Assembly (NCBI RefSeq): GCF_013106755.1
Contig: NZ_WHPF01000012.1
Location: forward strand, 116,707-180,706
DNA from: Limnovirga soli
Lineage (GTDB): Bacteria; Bacteroidota; Bacteroidia; Chitinophagales; Chitinophagaceae
Direction of reading: 5' to 3'
DNA: 64,000 nt
Both the position numbers and the translations under genes were made by a program. Position 1 is the first letter of the stretch. Each line of letters starts with the position of its first letter. Under the pieces are notes generated by a model, which did not search any database, was not told where the DNA came from, and saw only the letters and a list, made by a program, of their open reading frames with translations. Shown piece by piece: positions 52,733-61,886 of this stretch.

Positions 52733-54532
52733 CTATTCTTTTATAAAAGATTTTTTTACAACAGCATCCTTATTTTGAATTGTGAGAATGTAATTTCCTT
52801 TTTGCAACCGGCTAATATTTAAAGTGTAAAGTGAAGCATTAGCAGTTGCTGTAATACGTGTATTTCCGTTTAAATCACTTATGCTTAATTTACTGGGCAG
52901 GGTTTCAGACAATCCATTTATTTGCAACGAATTTTTTGCAGGATTGGGATAGAATTTAACTAATAAAGCATCATCGGGAATAGATAGAGTATTGCTGTAA
53001 GTTTTTGCCTTTTCAGATTTAACTGCAACTATACGATAATAAGAAGTGCCTGAAGCAGCGGTATGGTCTTCAAAATTTTTTTGGTTAGAAGTATTTTCAG
53101 CTGATACCCTGTATATTTCTTTAAAATTAATCCCATCGGGGCTTTTTTGTACACAATAATATTGAAAATCATTTTCTGGTTTATCGTCCCAAATAATACC
53201 ATGATGGTGCAGCCATTTTTTTATACGAACGTATTTTTCCTCTGGACGGTCGAGGTAGCGTGCAAGGGCAATTTTGTATTCAGTTTCTTCGAAATTAGTG
53301 GTAATACCTGTTAAAACTATTTTTCCATCTGGCTGGAGGAGACCAGCACCATTGGTTTCATAACCTCCAAAATCTGTAGACATTCTTCCATTGATGCCAA
53401 AAGAAGAATCAATGATACCATCGACAGTGAATGCTGCCAGCACAAAATCTAACGCTTGAGCACTTCTTTGTTCATAACTTGCACCTGTTACAATGATTTT
53501 ATCATCAGGGCGAATTAAAACTGTTTGAGCATATGTATTCACCCCTTCAAATGGAGCAGTTAGGAATCCGTTTTTCCCAAAAGTCAAATCCAATGCTCCT
53601 TTAGTATCATACCTTGCGAGAGTAATATTTTCATCTGTAACTGAAAAACTTCCTCCAGACATCCCACCCACTACAATTTTCCCAGTGCTCTGGATACCAA
53701 CTCCAAATATTCGTTCGTCACCATTTATCAAATTGGTTACGACCTTTCCCTGACTTCCAAATTCAGCATCAAGCTTCCCGTTAGGTAAATATCTGGAAAG
53801 GCAAAACTGCGGGTGCGTAAGATTTTTAAAGCCAGTCACAATGATTTTGCCATCAGCTTGTAAAACGGAGCTACGGGCAAATTCAAGATCAAAAAAATCG
53901 GTAATTGTTGCACCATTTGCTCCAAATGAAAGATCGGTTTGTCCATTACTATTAAATCTGGTAATTAAAAAATCAGCATCTGTATTTCCGCTTAAAATAA
54001 TCTTTCCATCACTCGCCAAAAGGATAGAAAATATTTCTTCTTGATAGCCAAAGCTTTTTATTATTTTACCATTTGTGCCAAATGTTGAATCAAGATTCCC
54101 ATTAGGCTTATACTTTGATAAAAGGATATCATATTTTGGTGTAACAAACCCATTTGATCCATAACCACCTACTATAATATAATTATCAGGTGTAACGGCA
54201 ACACAGGTGCCAAATTCAGAATCGTAGTTGAAATCAGTGATAACATTTCCCTGATTACCAAAGGATGAGTCAATTGTACCATCTGGCATATATCTTACAA
54301 TAAGAAAGCCACCAAAAGCGCTTCCAACAACTACAATCTTTCCATCAAATTGCAGAGCTGATGCCTGTATATCAAAAGACAATCCACTGATAGAAGTAAG
54401 AACCTTTCCTTTCTGCCCAAAATTTTCATCTAAGGTTCCGGGCTGGGCATTAACGGAAAAACCAAAACCTGTAAAAAAGACAATTAGAATTACCTGCAAA
54501 AAACTTTGAGAAATAAATTTATTTTTTTTCAT
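52733..54532 (-). CDS. Delta-60 repeat protein with T9SS sorting domain, module A
   Basis: The 599-residue secreted protein has signal sequence SFLQVILIVFFTGFGFSVNAQ. About seven delta-60 repeats follow, each with an ARY or SRY-type strand, a (D/N)GxxD(S/L/A)xFGxxGK turn and an xDGKIIVxG strand. Examples are LVRYMPDGTIDSSFGNQGNVITDF-like and LSRYLPNGKLDAEFGSQGKVV. Together they are likely to form a beta-propeller. A conserved linker KKWLHHHGIIWDDKPEN (about 440) precedes a fibronectin-like strand block and the C-terminal sorting tail (YPNPAKNSLQINGL, GNYILTIQNKDAVVKKSFIKE). It lies 18 bases downstream of an esterase gene and forms a module with it. Confidence 0.88.
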   Translation of the reverse strand: MKKNKFISQSFLQVILIVFFTGFGFSVNAQPGTLDENFGQKGKVLTSISGLSFDIQASALQFDGKIVVVGSAFGGFLIVRYMPDGTIDSSFGNQGNVITDFNYDSEFGTCVAVTPDNYIIVGGYGSNGFVTPKYDILLSKYKPNGNLDSTFGTNGKIIKSFGYQEEIFSILLASDGKIILSGNTDADFLITRFNSNGQTDLSFGANGATITDFFDLEFARSSVLQADGKIIVTGFKNLTHPQFCLSRYLPNGKLDAEFGSQGKVVTNLINGDERIFGVGIQSTGKIVVGGMSGGSFSVTDENITLARYDTKGALDLTFGKNGFLTAPFEGVNTYAQTVLIRPDDKIIVTGASYEQRSAQALDFVLAAFTVDGIIDSSFGINGRMSTDFGGYETNGAGLLQPDGKIVLTGITTNFEETEYKIALARYLDRPEEKYVRIKKWLHHHGIIWDDKPENDFQYYCVQKSPDGINFKEIYRVSAENTSNQKNFEDHTAASGTSYYRIVAVKSEKAKTYSNTLSIPDDALLVKFYPNPAKNSLQINGLSETLPSKLSISDLNGNTRITATANASLYTLNISRLQKGNYILTIQNKDAVVKKSFIKE

Positions 54533-54550
54533 ATTAAAGATTTATATGTA

Positions 54551-56086
54551 TTAATTAATAGCTTCCCAAGAATCACAATTAAATAAATCTTGTTCACCAA
54601 TAGTGTCGTAATATGTACCACATTCATTTTCATCTCCTGGATTGCATCCATGTCGATCATTACGGCATTCGATAAACTTGGTAATATTTAAATTATATAG
54701 TGTATTGGAAGGACTCATAGCACCTTGAAAAAAAGTAGAACCTCTACCCACCATGTATATATTTACATCATCTGAATTGGTCAAAATCGTTCCAAAATCA
54801 CTATCAAAAACACAAGAGATGCACAGGGGGTCATTTTCATTATGTCTTTCCTGATTTTTTTTAAAGTCAGGTTGCCCTGGACAGTTACAATCGTCATCTA
54901 ATCCATGCATCATAGTACAATCCAAATAAAACTCCGTCGGTACGCCAATTCTTCTGAACATATCATAAATGTTTGCAGACCCCATCTGAAATAAATCAAT
55001 ATTAGTGCTTGTGCCAGGAACTGTATAACTGCTGGTTAAAAGGCAATTTGTTTCAGTATTTACATTAATTCCAGTTGTAGGTGGCGGTGATAAAAAAATA
55101 GGTTCGCCATCAAATGTAAAAATATCATCTCCTTTACCACAGAAAGAAATTATAGGAGGCATATAGTCATTATATGCGAAGAAATCTTCAGGCGTAGCAT
55201 ACAAATCTTTTGGTATTATCATCGCTCCCCACATGTTTACGAGTCCCTTGATTAAAGATGCATACTCTACAGAGGGATCGCCATAATAAAAATTTTGGTC
55301 AATAGAACCTAATGCTGTGCTTACACCTGGGTAAGCTGCATCAATCATAAATTGCTTTTGATAATAGACAGCATTCATGGCTACAATACTTCCAGCACTT
55401 ACACCACCTACAAAAAGTTTGTTTGTGTCTATCTGATAAGGGTCATCTGAAAAAGATGCAGAATGATTTCTTTGCCGTTTTATGATACTTCGAATTGCAC
55501 CCCTTGCATCTTGTGAAGCTCTATAAATAGCTAACAATTGCTGTGCGGATGTATATTGAGTACCAGCAAATGGTCCGGTAAGAATTTTACGCGGATCAAT
55601 TAGTACGCCTCGTCTATATTCAACATTAAATACTACGAAACCTCGTTTTGCATATTCATTTGCAAGAAAAACTATTCCGGGGTTATACAGACTACCGCAT
55701 TCATCATAACTGCCACCATGAAAAAGAATAAGCGCAGGAAACTTACAATTATTATAATTAATGGGCACATTACCTCTTTTCTTTGGGTAATAAACCTGAT
55801 AATACAGAGAATCCCCATCTGTTTCGCATATTGTTGTAGCACTTACGCCGCAACTGTTTAGAGAATATCTAACATCTTTGTAATCTGAGGGCATTGTTGA
55901 TAATCCATAAACTACTGTATCTACGCCTACCATAGAATCAATTGTAAATTGACTGCTTCGTAAATCAAGTGAACAGAAAGCAGACCCAAAATTGCTGCAA
56001 ATATTTGCGACAATTGAACTATCCTGCGCTTTAAGATTATAACAAATGCTTATTGAAAGAATGAAGATTAAGGGCATCTTTTTCAT
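54551..56086 (-). CDS. Secreted alpha/beta-hydrolase (esterase), module A
   Basis: The 511-residue product has signal peptide LIFILSISICYNLKA. The alpha/beta-hydrolase core has the oxyanion motif HGGS (123-126) and the nucleophile elbow GVSAG with Ser230. A likely catalytic His is in CTMMHGLDDDC; the Asp is not certain. The helix SQDARGAIRSIIKR (191-204) is shared by the three paralogues. Several cysteines in the N- and C-terminal parts suggest disulfides. Best guess: a carboxylesterase of the lipase/feruloyl type. No sorting tail is seen, so it is presumably periplasmic or released by another route, whereas its partner delta-60 protein uses T9SS. Confidence 0.85.
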   Translation of the reverse strand: MKKMPLIFILSISICYNLKAQDSSIVANICSNFGSAFCSLDLRSSQFTIDSMVGVDTVVYGLSTMPSDYKDVRYSLNSCGVSATTICETDGDSLYYQVYYPKKRGNVPINYNNCKFPALILFHGGSYDECGSLYNPGIVFLANEYAKRGFVVFNVEYRRGVLIDPRKILTGPFAGTQYTSAQQLLAIYRASQDARGAIRSIIKRQRNHSASFSDDPYQIDTNKLFVGGVSAGSIVAMNAVYYQKQFMIDAAYPGVSTALGSIDQNFYYGDPSVEYASLIKGLVNMWGAMIIPKDLYATPEDFFAYNDYMPPIISFCGKGDDIFTFDGEPIFLSPPPTTGINVNTETNCLLTSSYTVPGTSTNIDLFQMGSANIYDMFRRIGVPTEFYLDCTMMHGLDDDCNCPGQPDFKKNQERHNENDPLCISCVFDSDFGTILTNSDDVNIYMVGRGSTFFQGAMSPSNTLYNLNITKFIECRNDRHGCNPGDENECGTYYDTIGEQDLFNCDSWEAIN

Positions 56087-56396
56087 ATAGGTAGTTAAAA
56101 TTGGTGTTTTATAAAATTTGGCATAGAATTGATAAATATGTTACTAATACTAGATTAAAATTTTATATTATTTCTACTAGTAATAGCCCGCTACATATGC
56201 CTTTTGGAAAAATTCTCTTGCCATTGTTGGTCGCCTGCCCAACAATAATTAAACGCAATTATAAAATATGTATAATTACTCCCCAATTTTCGTGTCCTAA
56301 CCATCCAATTTCTCATTCTGCGTCGCACTCTTGTGCGGTTATAACAATATGCAGCTGGTTGTAAAAGCCTTATTAACGCTTACCCTTTGGCTACTT
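56087..56396. other. Spacer between modules A and B (310 bases)
   Basis: This carries the promoter region of esterase A. The part 56218-56396 is near-identical to 59879-60060, and its beginning is also found at 63641-63745. One dispersed repeat core is at 56317. No coding sequence is supported. Confidence 0.7.
56317..56336 (+). repeat. Dispersed 20-base repeat core (forward), left-truncated
   Basis: TTCTGCGTCGCACTCTTGTG: the CTTG start is replaced by TTCTG, so the left half of the element is missing. It is the paralogous position of the copy at 59981. Confidence 0.85.
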
Positions 56397-58163
56397 TTAT
56401 TCTTTTATAAACTGCTTAGTAATTACCTCGTTGGCGGTTTTTATGTGTAGCAGGTAGTTGCCGCTGGTTAGCTGTGCTATATTTATACTGTATACCGTGC
56501 TGTTGGTGGTGGCTATTAATCTGGTATTGCCGCTTATATCTGTTACCGTAAGTTTGGTGGTGCCTGCGGGTAAGCCCTGTATTTGCAGGTTGTTTTTGGC
56601 GGGGTTGGGGTAGAGTTGTATGGTGGGTGTAGCGGTTAAAGTAAGCGTATTGCTGTAGCTAATATTACCTGCATTGCTTACGGCGGCTACCCGGTAATTG
56701 CCAGTAGTATTGTTGGCCGCACTATAGGTTTGTATGCCACCATGGTGGTTACTAAATATACGTGCCACCTCTGTAAAAGCATTGCCATTAGTGCTGCTTT
56801 GTATGCTGTAATAATTAATTAGGTTATTGGGTTTATCCTCCCAGGTAAAGCCGTGGTGGTGCAGCCAGTGTTTTATTTTTACATACTGAATAGATTTAAT
56901 CTTATCGTTATTATATTGAGCAAGTAAAATTGCTGGTTTAGATGATTCTGCGTAATCATTGGCTCTGCCAATTGCAACAATTTTTCCGTCTGTTTTTATA
57001 TATCCTCCGACAACAGATTCTGAATAAGGCCCGAAATCGGTGCGAACTATTCCGAAATTGCCAAAACTATTATCCACAAAACCTGCGGCCTCTAATCTTA
57101 CTAAAGCAAACTCCATCCCTACTCCGTAAACTTTGGTTTTTGTATTTCCCCACAAAAGAATTTTTCCATCATCTTGCACAGCAACTTCACTTGCCGTTGA
57201 AGATAAAGTATCAACTATTATAGTAGTTTTACCTAATGTCCCAAAAGAAGAGTCGAGAAATCCATCGGATGTATATTGCGCTATTGCCATATTACCTCCG
57301 GAAAATTCTCCTTCGAAGCCAGCAGCTAATATTTTTCCATCCTTTTGTAATGTGAGGTCTGATATTGATTCTCTAAAAGCTGGAAAATTTGTTACTGTCT
57401 TCCCCCCTTTGCCAAAAGATTCGTCTAAGCTTCCATTTGGTAAATACCGTACTAAAGCGAAACTTCCTGCAGTTTCCCCACCAGTCAATATTTTACCGTC
57501 CGGTTGAAAGGATATTGATTTGGCTATGGCTAATCCAAACAATGCTGTTATTGCTGATCCATATGTTCCAAATGAGTTATCAAGGGCTCCATTTTCCAAA
57601 TACCTTGCAATAAGGAAATATTGACTTTGGTTATTTCCCGCTATTACAATTTTACCATCGTCTTGTATTGCTATAGCATAAACATTATCATCTTTATTAA
57701 AATTACTTGTTACAATTCCATTTTCTCCAAAAGATTGATCAATAGTGCCGTTAGAGTTATAACGAACTAAAGCAACATCATAGAAAGTACCAAACATTCC
57801 AGACACTACACTGCCCGCCACCACTATTTTCCCATCCGCCTGTATTGCAACTGCAAATGCTTGTTGTACGTCATAACCTAAATCAGTTATCACTCTTCCG
57901 GAATTTCCAAAAGTGCTATCGACTACTCCATTTTCTAAATACCTGACTACAAGAAAATTTTCTCCTCCCTCACTACTTGTAAATGTACCTGCAACGACTA
58001 TTTTATTATCTGATTGCTTTACTCCATCGGTTATTAATGCGTAGCCATCTTCATAAGATGTAATGACTTTTCCATTTTTGCCGAATGTTGAATCTAACGT
58101 TCCGGATTGCGCGAAAACATTGATCAAGAGTAGTAGTCCGCAAATTGTAAATACTAATTTCAT
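56397..58163 (-). CDS. Delta-60 repeat protein with T9SS sorting domain, module B
   Basis: The 588-residue product starts at 58163, with signal peptide KLVFTICGLLLLINVFAQ; a longer frame to 58190 would overlap the esterase stop. Seven or so delta-60 repeats include LVRYNSNGTIDQSFGENGIVTSNF, IARYLENGALDNSFGTYGSAIT and LVRYLPNGSLDESFGKGGKTVTNF. The C-terminal 150 residues (WLHHHGFTWEDKPNNLINYYSIQSS to LHIKTANEVITKQFIKE) are almost identical to those of module C, whereas the propeller part is only moderately similar. The sorting tail contains YPNPAKNNLQIQGLP. Exported by T9SS. Confidence 0.88.
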   Translation of the reverse strand: MKLVFTICGLLLLINVFAQSGTLDSTFGKNGKVITSYEDGYALITDGVKQSDNKIVVAGTFTSSEGGENFLVVRYLENGVVDSTFGNSGRVITDLGYDVQQAFAVAIQADGKIVVAGSVVSGMFGTFYDVALVRYNSNGTIDQSFGENGIVTSNFNKDDNVYAIAIQDDGKIVIAGNNQSQYFLIARYLENGALDNSFGTYGSAITALFGLAIAKSISFQPDGKILTGGETAGSFALVRYLPNGSLDESFGKGGKTVTNFPAFRESISDLTLQKDGKILAAGFEGEFSGGNMAIAQYTSDGFLDSSFGTLGKTTIIVDTLSSTASEVAVQDDGKILLWGNTKTKVYGVGMEFALVRLEAAGFVDNSFGNFGIVRTDFGPYSESVVGGYIKTDGKIVAIGRANDYAESSKPAILLAQYNNDKIKSIQYVKIKHWLHHHGFTWEDKPNNLINYYSIQSSTNGNAFTEVARIFSNHHGGIQTYSAANNTTGNYRVAAVSNAGNISYSNTLTLTATPTIQLYPNPAKNNLQIQGLPAGTTKLTVTDISGNTRLIATTNSTVYSINIAQLTSGNYLLHIKTANEVITKQFIKE

Positions 58164-58180
58164 AAGTGTTATTTTAAAGT

Positions 58181-59602
58181 TTAAAAGCAAGAGCCATCAT
58201 TAGCGCAGCCTGGGTTATTATCTGTTGTATTACATGTAACTCTGTTATTTTTACAATCTACAAATCTCGAATCTCCGGTTAATGAAGTAGATACGCCGCC
58301 AAGAATAGTTTGAAAAAAAGTTGCTCCTCTTCCAACCATATATTCGTAAACTGCATCACTATTGGTATATGCAGTCCCAAAGTCACTATCAAATGTACAA
58401 GGAGTGCAAGTATTCTTTGTTCTGTTTGGGACCATCGAGCATACAACACAATCATCATCAAGCCCATGTTCCATATTACAATCTAAATAAAGTTCCGCAG
58501 GAATACCGTTTGCTTTAAACATGTCATAAATGCCTTGAGAGCCAAGCGTCACATTATCTTGAGCAGCAGGGTCCCCTGCCAAAGAAAAATTTGCTAGTAA
58601 GCAATGTGTTTCACTATTTGTTATGCTACCCGAGGGCGAAAAGTACATGTATTGTTTTTGGTAATCAAATAATGGATCGCTTAATCCGTGAAAAGCGATT
58701 ATTGGATACTTTTTGGGATTAGCAGAAAAAAAACTATAGGGATTTGATTCATTCGCAATAGGAATAGTCAAACCACCCCAACAATCAAATACCCCTTTTA
58801 CATTAGGGAAAAAGTTATAATAAGTAGGATAGTCAATATCATAAAAATTTCTGTCTATGGAACCAAGTGATGTGCTTATACCGGGAAATACTGCATCATA
58901 TTGGCTTTGAGTTTGATAATAAGCGGTTGATAGAGCAATTACACTGCCAGCACTAACTCCTCCAATAAAAAGTTTATTGACATTAATTTGATAGTTAACA
59001 TTTAGTCCATCATTTTGTCTTTTAATGATGCTTCTAATTGCCCCTCTTACATCTTGACATCCTCTATAAATTGCAAGCAATTGTTGGGCAGATGTATAAG
59101 TTCTGCTAGGATCATTAGGCACTATGTTCCTATCAACTAGTACTCCTGTTCGATATTGAATACTAAAAGCTACAAAGCCTCTTTTTGCAAATTCTTGACA
59201 TAGTTTTACTATTCCAGCATTCCTATAATCACTACACTCGTCCCAACTCCCTCCATGAACTAAGATTACTGCTGGAAGCTTGCAATTTAAGTAGTCATTA
59301 TTTGAAGGATAATAAGCATCATACACTAAGTATGCGGCATCATTTTTACATATTGTTGGCCCAGCTATATCTCCTTCACAGCGATTTTTTTTATAAAACA
59401 CATCGCTGAATACGTCTGATGTACCATTTTTACCATAAGGGATAGCCATATCAGTACCTATAGTGATTCCTGAAATCGGTACACTTAAATCTTTAGAACA
59501 AAAATCGGTGCATACATTTATTGTTTGGGCGTGAGTAAAACCAGCTAGCAATTGGAATAAAATAAAATACCCTAAAGTGTGAAGATTGGGTTGTTTTCTC
59601 AT
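58181..59602 (-). CDS. Secreted alpha/beta-hydrolase (esterase), module B
   Basis: This 473-residue paralogue of the esterases has signal peptide LGYFILFQLLAGFTHAQ. Its core elements are HGGS at 116-119, GVSAG with Ser218, QDVRGAIRSIIKR, and CNMEHGLDDDCVVC with a probable catalytic His. It is the shortest of the three because of a reduced C terminus and loops. It ends 17 bases before the delta-60 B start, so the two genes are probably one transcript. Confidence 0.85.
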   Translation of the reverse strand: MRKQPNLHTLGYFILFQLLAGFTHAQTINVCTDFCSKDLSVPISGITIGTDMAIPYGKNGTSDVFSDVFYKKNRCEGDIAGPTICKNDAAYLVYDAYYPSNNDYLNCKLPAVILVHGGSWDECSDYRNAGIVKLCQEFAKRGFVAFSIQYRTGVLVDRNIVPNDPSRTYTSAQQLLAIYRGCQDVRGAIRSIIKRQNDGLNVNYQINVNKLFIGGVSAGSVIALSTAYYQTQSQYDAVFPGISTSLGSIDRNFYDIDYPTYYNFFPNVKGVFDCWGGLTIPIANESNPYSFFSANPKKYPIIAFHGLSDPLFDYQKQYMYFSPSGSITNSETHCLLANFSLAGDPAAQDNVTLGSQGIYDMFKANGIPAELYLDCNMEHGLDDDCVVCSMVPNRTKNTCTPCTFDSDFGTAYTNSDAVYEYMVGRGATFFQTILGGVSTSLTGDSRFVDCKNNRVTCNTTDNNPGCANDGSCF

Positions 59603-60060
59603 AATACGGTACGGTTTAGTTAGTTAGGTAATATCCAAGAAATCAAAGTAAGCTAATTCTGCACAATTCTGAATTAAATTAAAAACATTAAAATCAGTTG
59701 AACTCCTTAGGAGCGATACAATTTGTAGCTACTACGGAGCTCTTTAAACAATTAGTAAATAGGCTACTAACTTAACTCTCTTTTAGACCTATTTGCGATT
59801 TATACCAAATCGCACTTTCTTTTGCCTGTATAAAATACTTGCTAGAAGGATAAAAGAAAACATAATCTCCTTTAATGTCTTGCCATTATTGGTCGCCTAA
59901 CCAACAATAATTAAAGGCTACTTTAAAATATATGTATAATTACTCCCCAAGTTTCGTGTCCTAACCTTCAAATTTCTCATTCTGCGTCGCACTCTTGTAC
60001 GGTTATAACAATAGGCAGCTGGTTGTAAAAGCCTTATTAACGCTCACCCTTTGGATGCTT
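59603..60060. other. Spacer between modules B and C (458 bases)
   Basis: The left part is unique. It contains a small AGGAGCGATACA/TGTAGC repeat-like tract (59702-59742) and a stem TGCGATTT/AAATCGCA (59794-59814). The right part 59879-60060 repeats the A/B spacer. It should contain the promoter of esterase B. Confidence 0.65.
59981..60000 (+). repeat. Dispersed 20-base repeat core (forward), left-truncated
   Basis: TCTGCGTCGCACTCTTGTAC, with the same TCTCATTC left neighbour as the copy at 56317. Confidence 0.85.
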
Positions 60061-61857
60061 TTATTCTTTTATAAACTGCTTAGTAATTACCTCATTGGCG
60101 GTTTTAATATGTAGCAGGTAGTTGCCGCTTGTTAACTGCGCTATATTAATACTGTATACTGTGCTGTTGGCGGTGGCTATTATTCTGGTATTGCCGCTTA
60201 TATCTGTTACCGTAAGTTTGGTGGTGCCTGCAGGTAAGCCCTGTATTTGCAGGTTGTTTTTGGCGGGGTTGGGGTAGAGTTGTATGTTGGGTGTATTGTT
60301 TACTAAAGTAAGTGTATTGCTGTAAGTAATATTACCTGTATTGCTTACGGCTGCTACCCGGTAATTGGCAGTCGCATTGTTGGCCGCACTATAGGTTTGT
60401 ATGCCACCATTGTGGTTGCTATATATACGTTCCACCTCTGTAAAAGCATTGCCATTGGTGCTGCTTTGTATGCTGTAATAATTAATTAGGTTATTGGGTT
60501 TATCCTCCCAGCTAATACCGTGGTGGTGCAGCCAGTGTTTTATGCGGACGTATTTGTTTCTTTCGGGGTCATCACCGTTGTAACGAAACAGACCAACGTT
60601 ATAAGTATCGTCGTCATTTTGAAGGAAAGAACCTGAAACTAAAATCTTCCCATCATTTTGTAAAGCACCTTCACCGCTAGTGACATCTGCACCCATTAAG
60701 TTGTTTATATTGCCGGGAGCAATTCCATTCTCGCCAAAAAGCGAATCAATTAAACCATTCTCATTAAATCTAACAACGGCTATTTTATCCTTTTCATTGA
60801 AATAGCTTCCGGTTAAAATAATTTTATTAGTTTTAGTTATAAATACATTTTTTGCTTCAGCAATAGTACCAGGAGTGTATAAATATGCATACCCCTTTAA
60901 ATTACCAAAATTCAAATCCGGCTGCCCGTCAATTTGAAAACGCGCAACTAACATTGAACCTATACCATATTGTCCAGCAGCTATAATTTTTCCATCATCC
61001 TGAATTGTCAAATCATTTAAAGAAGAAAAGTTTCCTGTTACAGGTAATAAACGTGCAATTCCACTATTGCCAAAACTTTCGTCCAAAGTGCCATCAATAT
61101 TATACCTTGTCAATTGTAATTGAAGAATTGAAGCACCATAAATATCGCCTGTTATAATTTTTCCATCACTTTGCAGAATTACTGCACCGGGGGTTACATT
61201 TGAATTATAAGTCGTGTAGATAACCCCATTTACGCCAAAATTCTGATCCAAATTACCATCAGGCATATAACGCAACATGAAATCAGCTCCAGGCTGTGAA
61301 AATGAACTTTGCTTATTTCCAGTTACTAATATTTTCCCATCTGCTTGAACTACCATCCCGCCAATAATGTCATTCCATTTACTAAGACGTGTTGTGACAA
61401 AACCATTTACTCCAAAAGCACTATCAATTTTACCATCTGGAAATAAACGTAATAATCCTACACCTCCATATGGAGGTTTTGTTACAAATCTTCCACAAGC
61501 TAAAATCTTATTATCTTTTAAAATTTCAATAGCTTGAACGTAAATAGGCAAAGCGCCCTCAATTTTTCTAATAATTACCTTTCCATTTATTCCAAAATTT
61601 TCATCAATACTTCCATCCGAATTATATCTCCCAATAAATAAGCCCCCTAAATTTTGTTGTGATATTGTGTCTGTATATCCACCGGTTAAAATTTTGCCAT
61701 CCGGCTGTGTTTTAACAACACGACATGTGGCCCAAATACTATTATCTAAAATTTTCCCTTCAAACCCAAAACTGTTATCAAGAGTACCTGGTTGTGCATT
61801 TAAAGGAGTAATGGCTATTATTAGTAAATAAGCAACCAACAATTTTATAGCTTTCAT
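60061..61857 (-). CDS. Delta-60 repeat protein with T9SS sorting domain, module C
   Basis: The 598-residue protein has signal peptide LLVAYLLIIAITPLNAQ. It has about seven delta-60 repeats (for example LRLFPDGKIDSAFGVNGFVTTRL, LRYMPDGNLDQNFGVNGV, LTRYNIDGTLDESFGNSGIARLL), then the WLHHHGISWEDKPNNL linker and a sorting tail (YPNPAKNNLQIQGLP to ITKQFIKE). The last 480 bases of the gene are nearly identical to those of module B. It lies 30 bases downstream of esterase C. Confidence 0.88.
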   Translation of the reverse strand: MKAIKLLVAYLLIIAITPLNAQPGTLDNSFGFEGKILDNSIWATCRVVKTQPDGKILTGGYTDTISQQNLGGLFIGRYNSDGSIDENFGINGKVIIRKIEGALPIYVQAIEILKDNKILACGRFVTKPPYGGVGLLRLFPDGKIDSAFGVNGFVTTRLSKWNDIIGGMVVQADGKILVTGNKQSSFSQPGADFMLRYMPDGNLDQNFGVNGVIYTTYNSNVTPGAVILQSDGKIITGDIYGASILQLQLTRYNIDGTLDESFGNSGIARLLPVTGNFSSLNDLTIQDDGKIIAAGQYGIGSMLVARFQIDGQPDLNFGNLKGYAYLYTPGTIAEAKNVFITKTNKIILTGSYFNEKDKIAVVRFNENGLIDSLFGENGIAPGNINNLMGADVTSGEGALQNDGKILVSGSFLQNDDDTYNVGLFRYNGDDPERNKYVRIKHWLHHHGISWEDKPNNLINYYSIQSSTNGNAFTEVERIYSNHNGGIQTYSAANNATANYRVAAVSNTGNITYSNTLTLVNNTPNIQLYPNPAKNNLQIQGLPAGTTKLTVTDISGNTRIIATANSTVYSINIAQLTSGNYLLHIKTANEVITKQFIKE

Positions 61858-61886
61858 ATTTTTTATTTTAATTGTTATTTAAAGTT

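Noticed and set aside
1038..60000. Dispersed repeat interpreted as a DNA uptake sequence
   Set aside because: Uptake sequences also occur inside genes and are about 10-12 bases without long flanks; here all copies are intergenic with conserved flanks of 30 bases or more.
1038..60000. Dispersed repeat interpreted as a conserved small coding gene (frames reading LASHSCT or ECDASK)
   Set aside because: The peptide strings appear in different frames without common start, stop or length; they are by-products of the repeated DNA.
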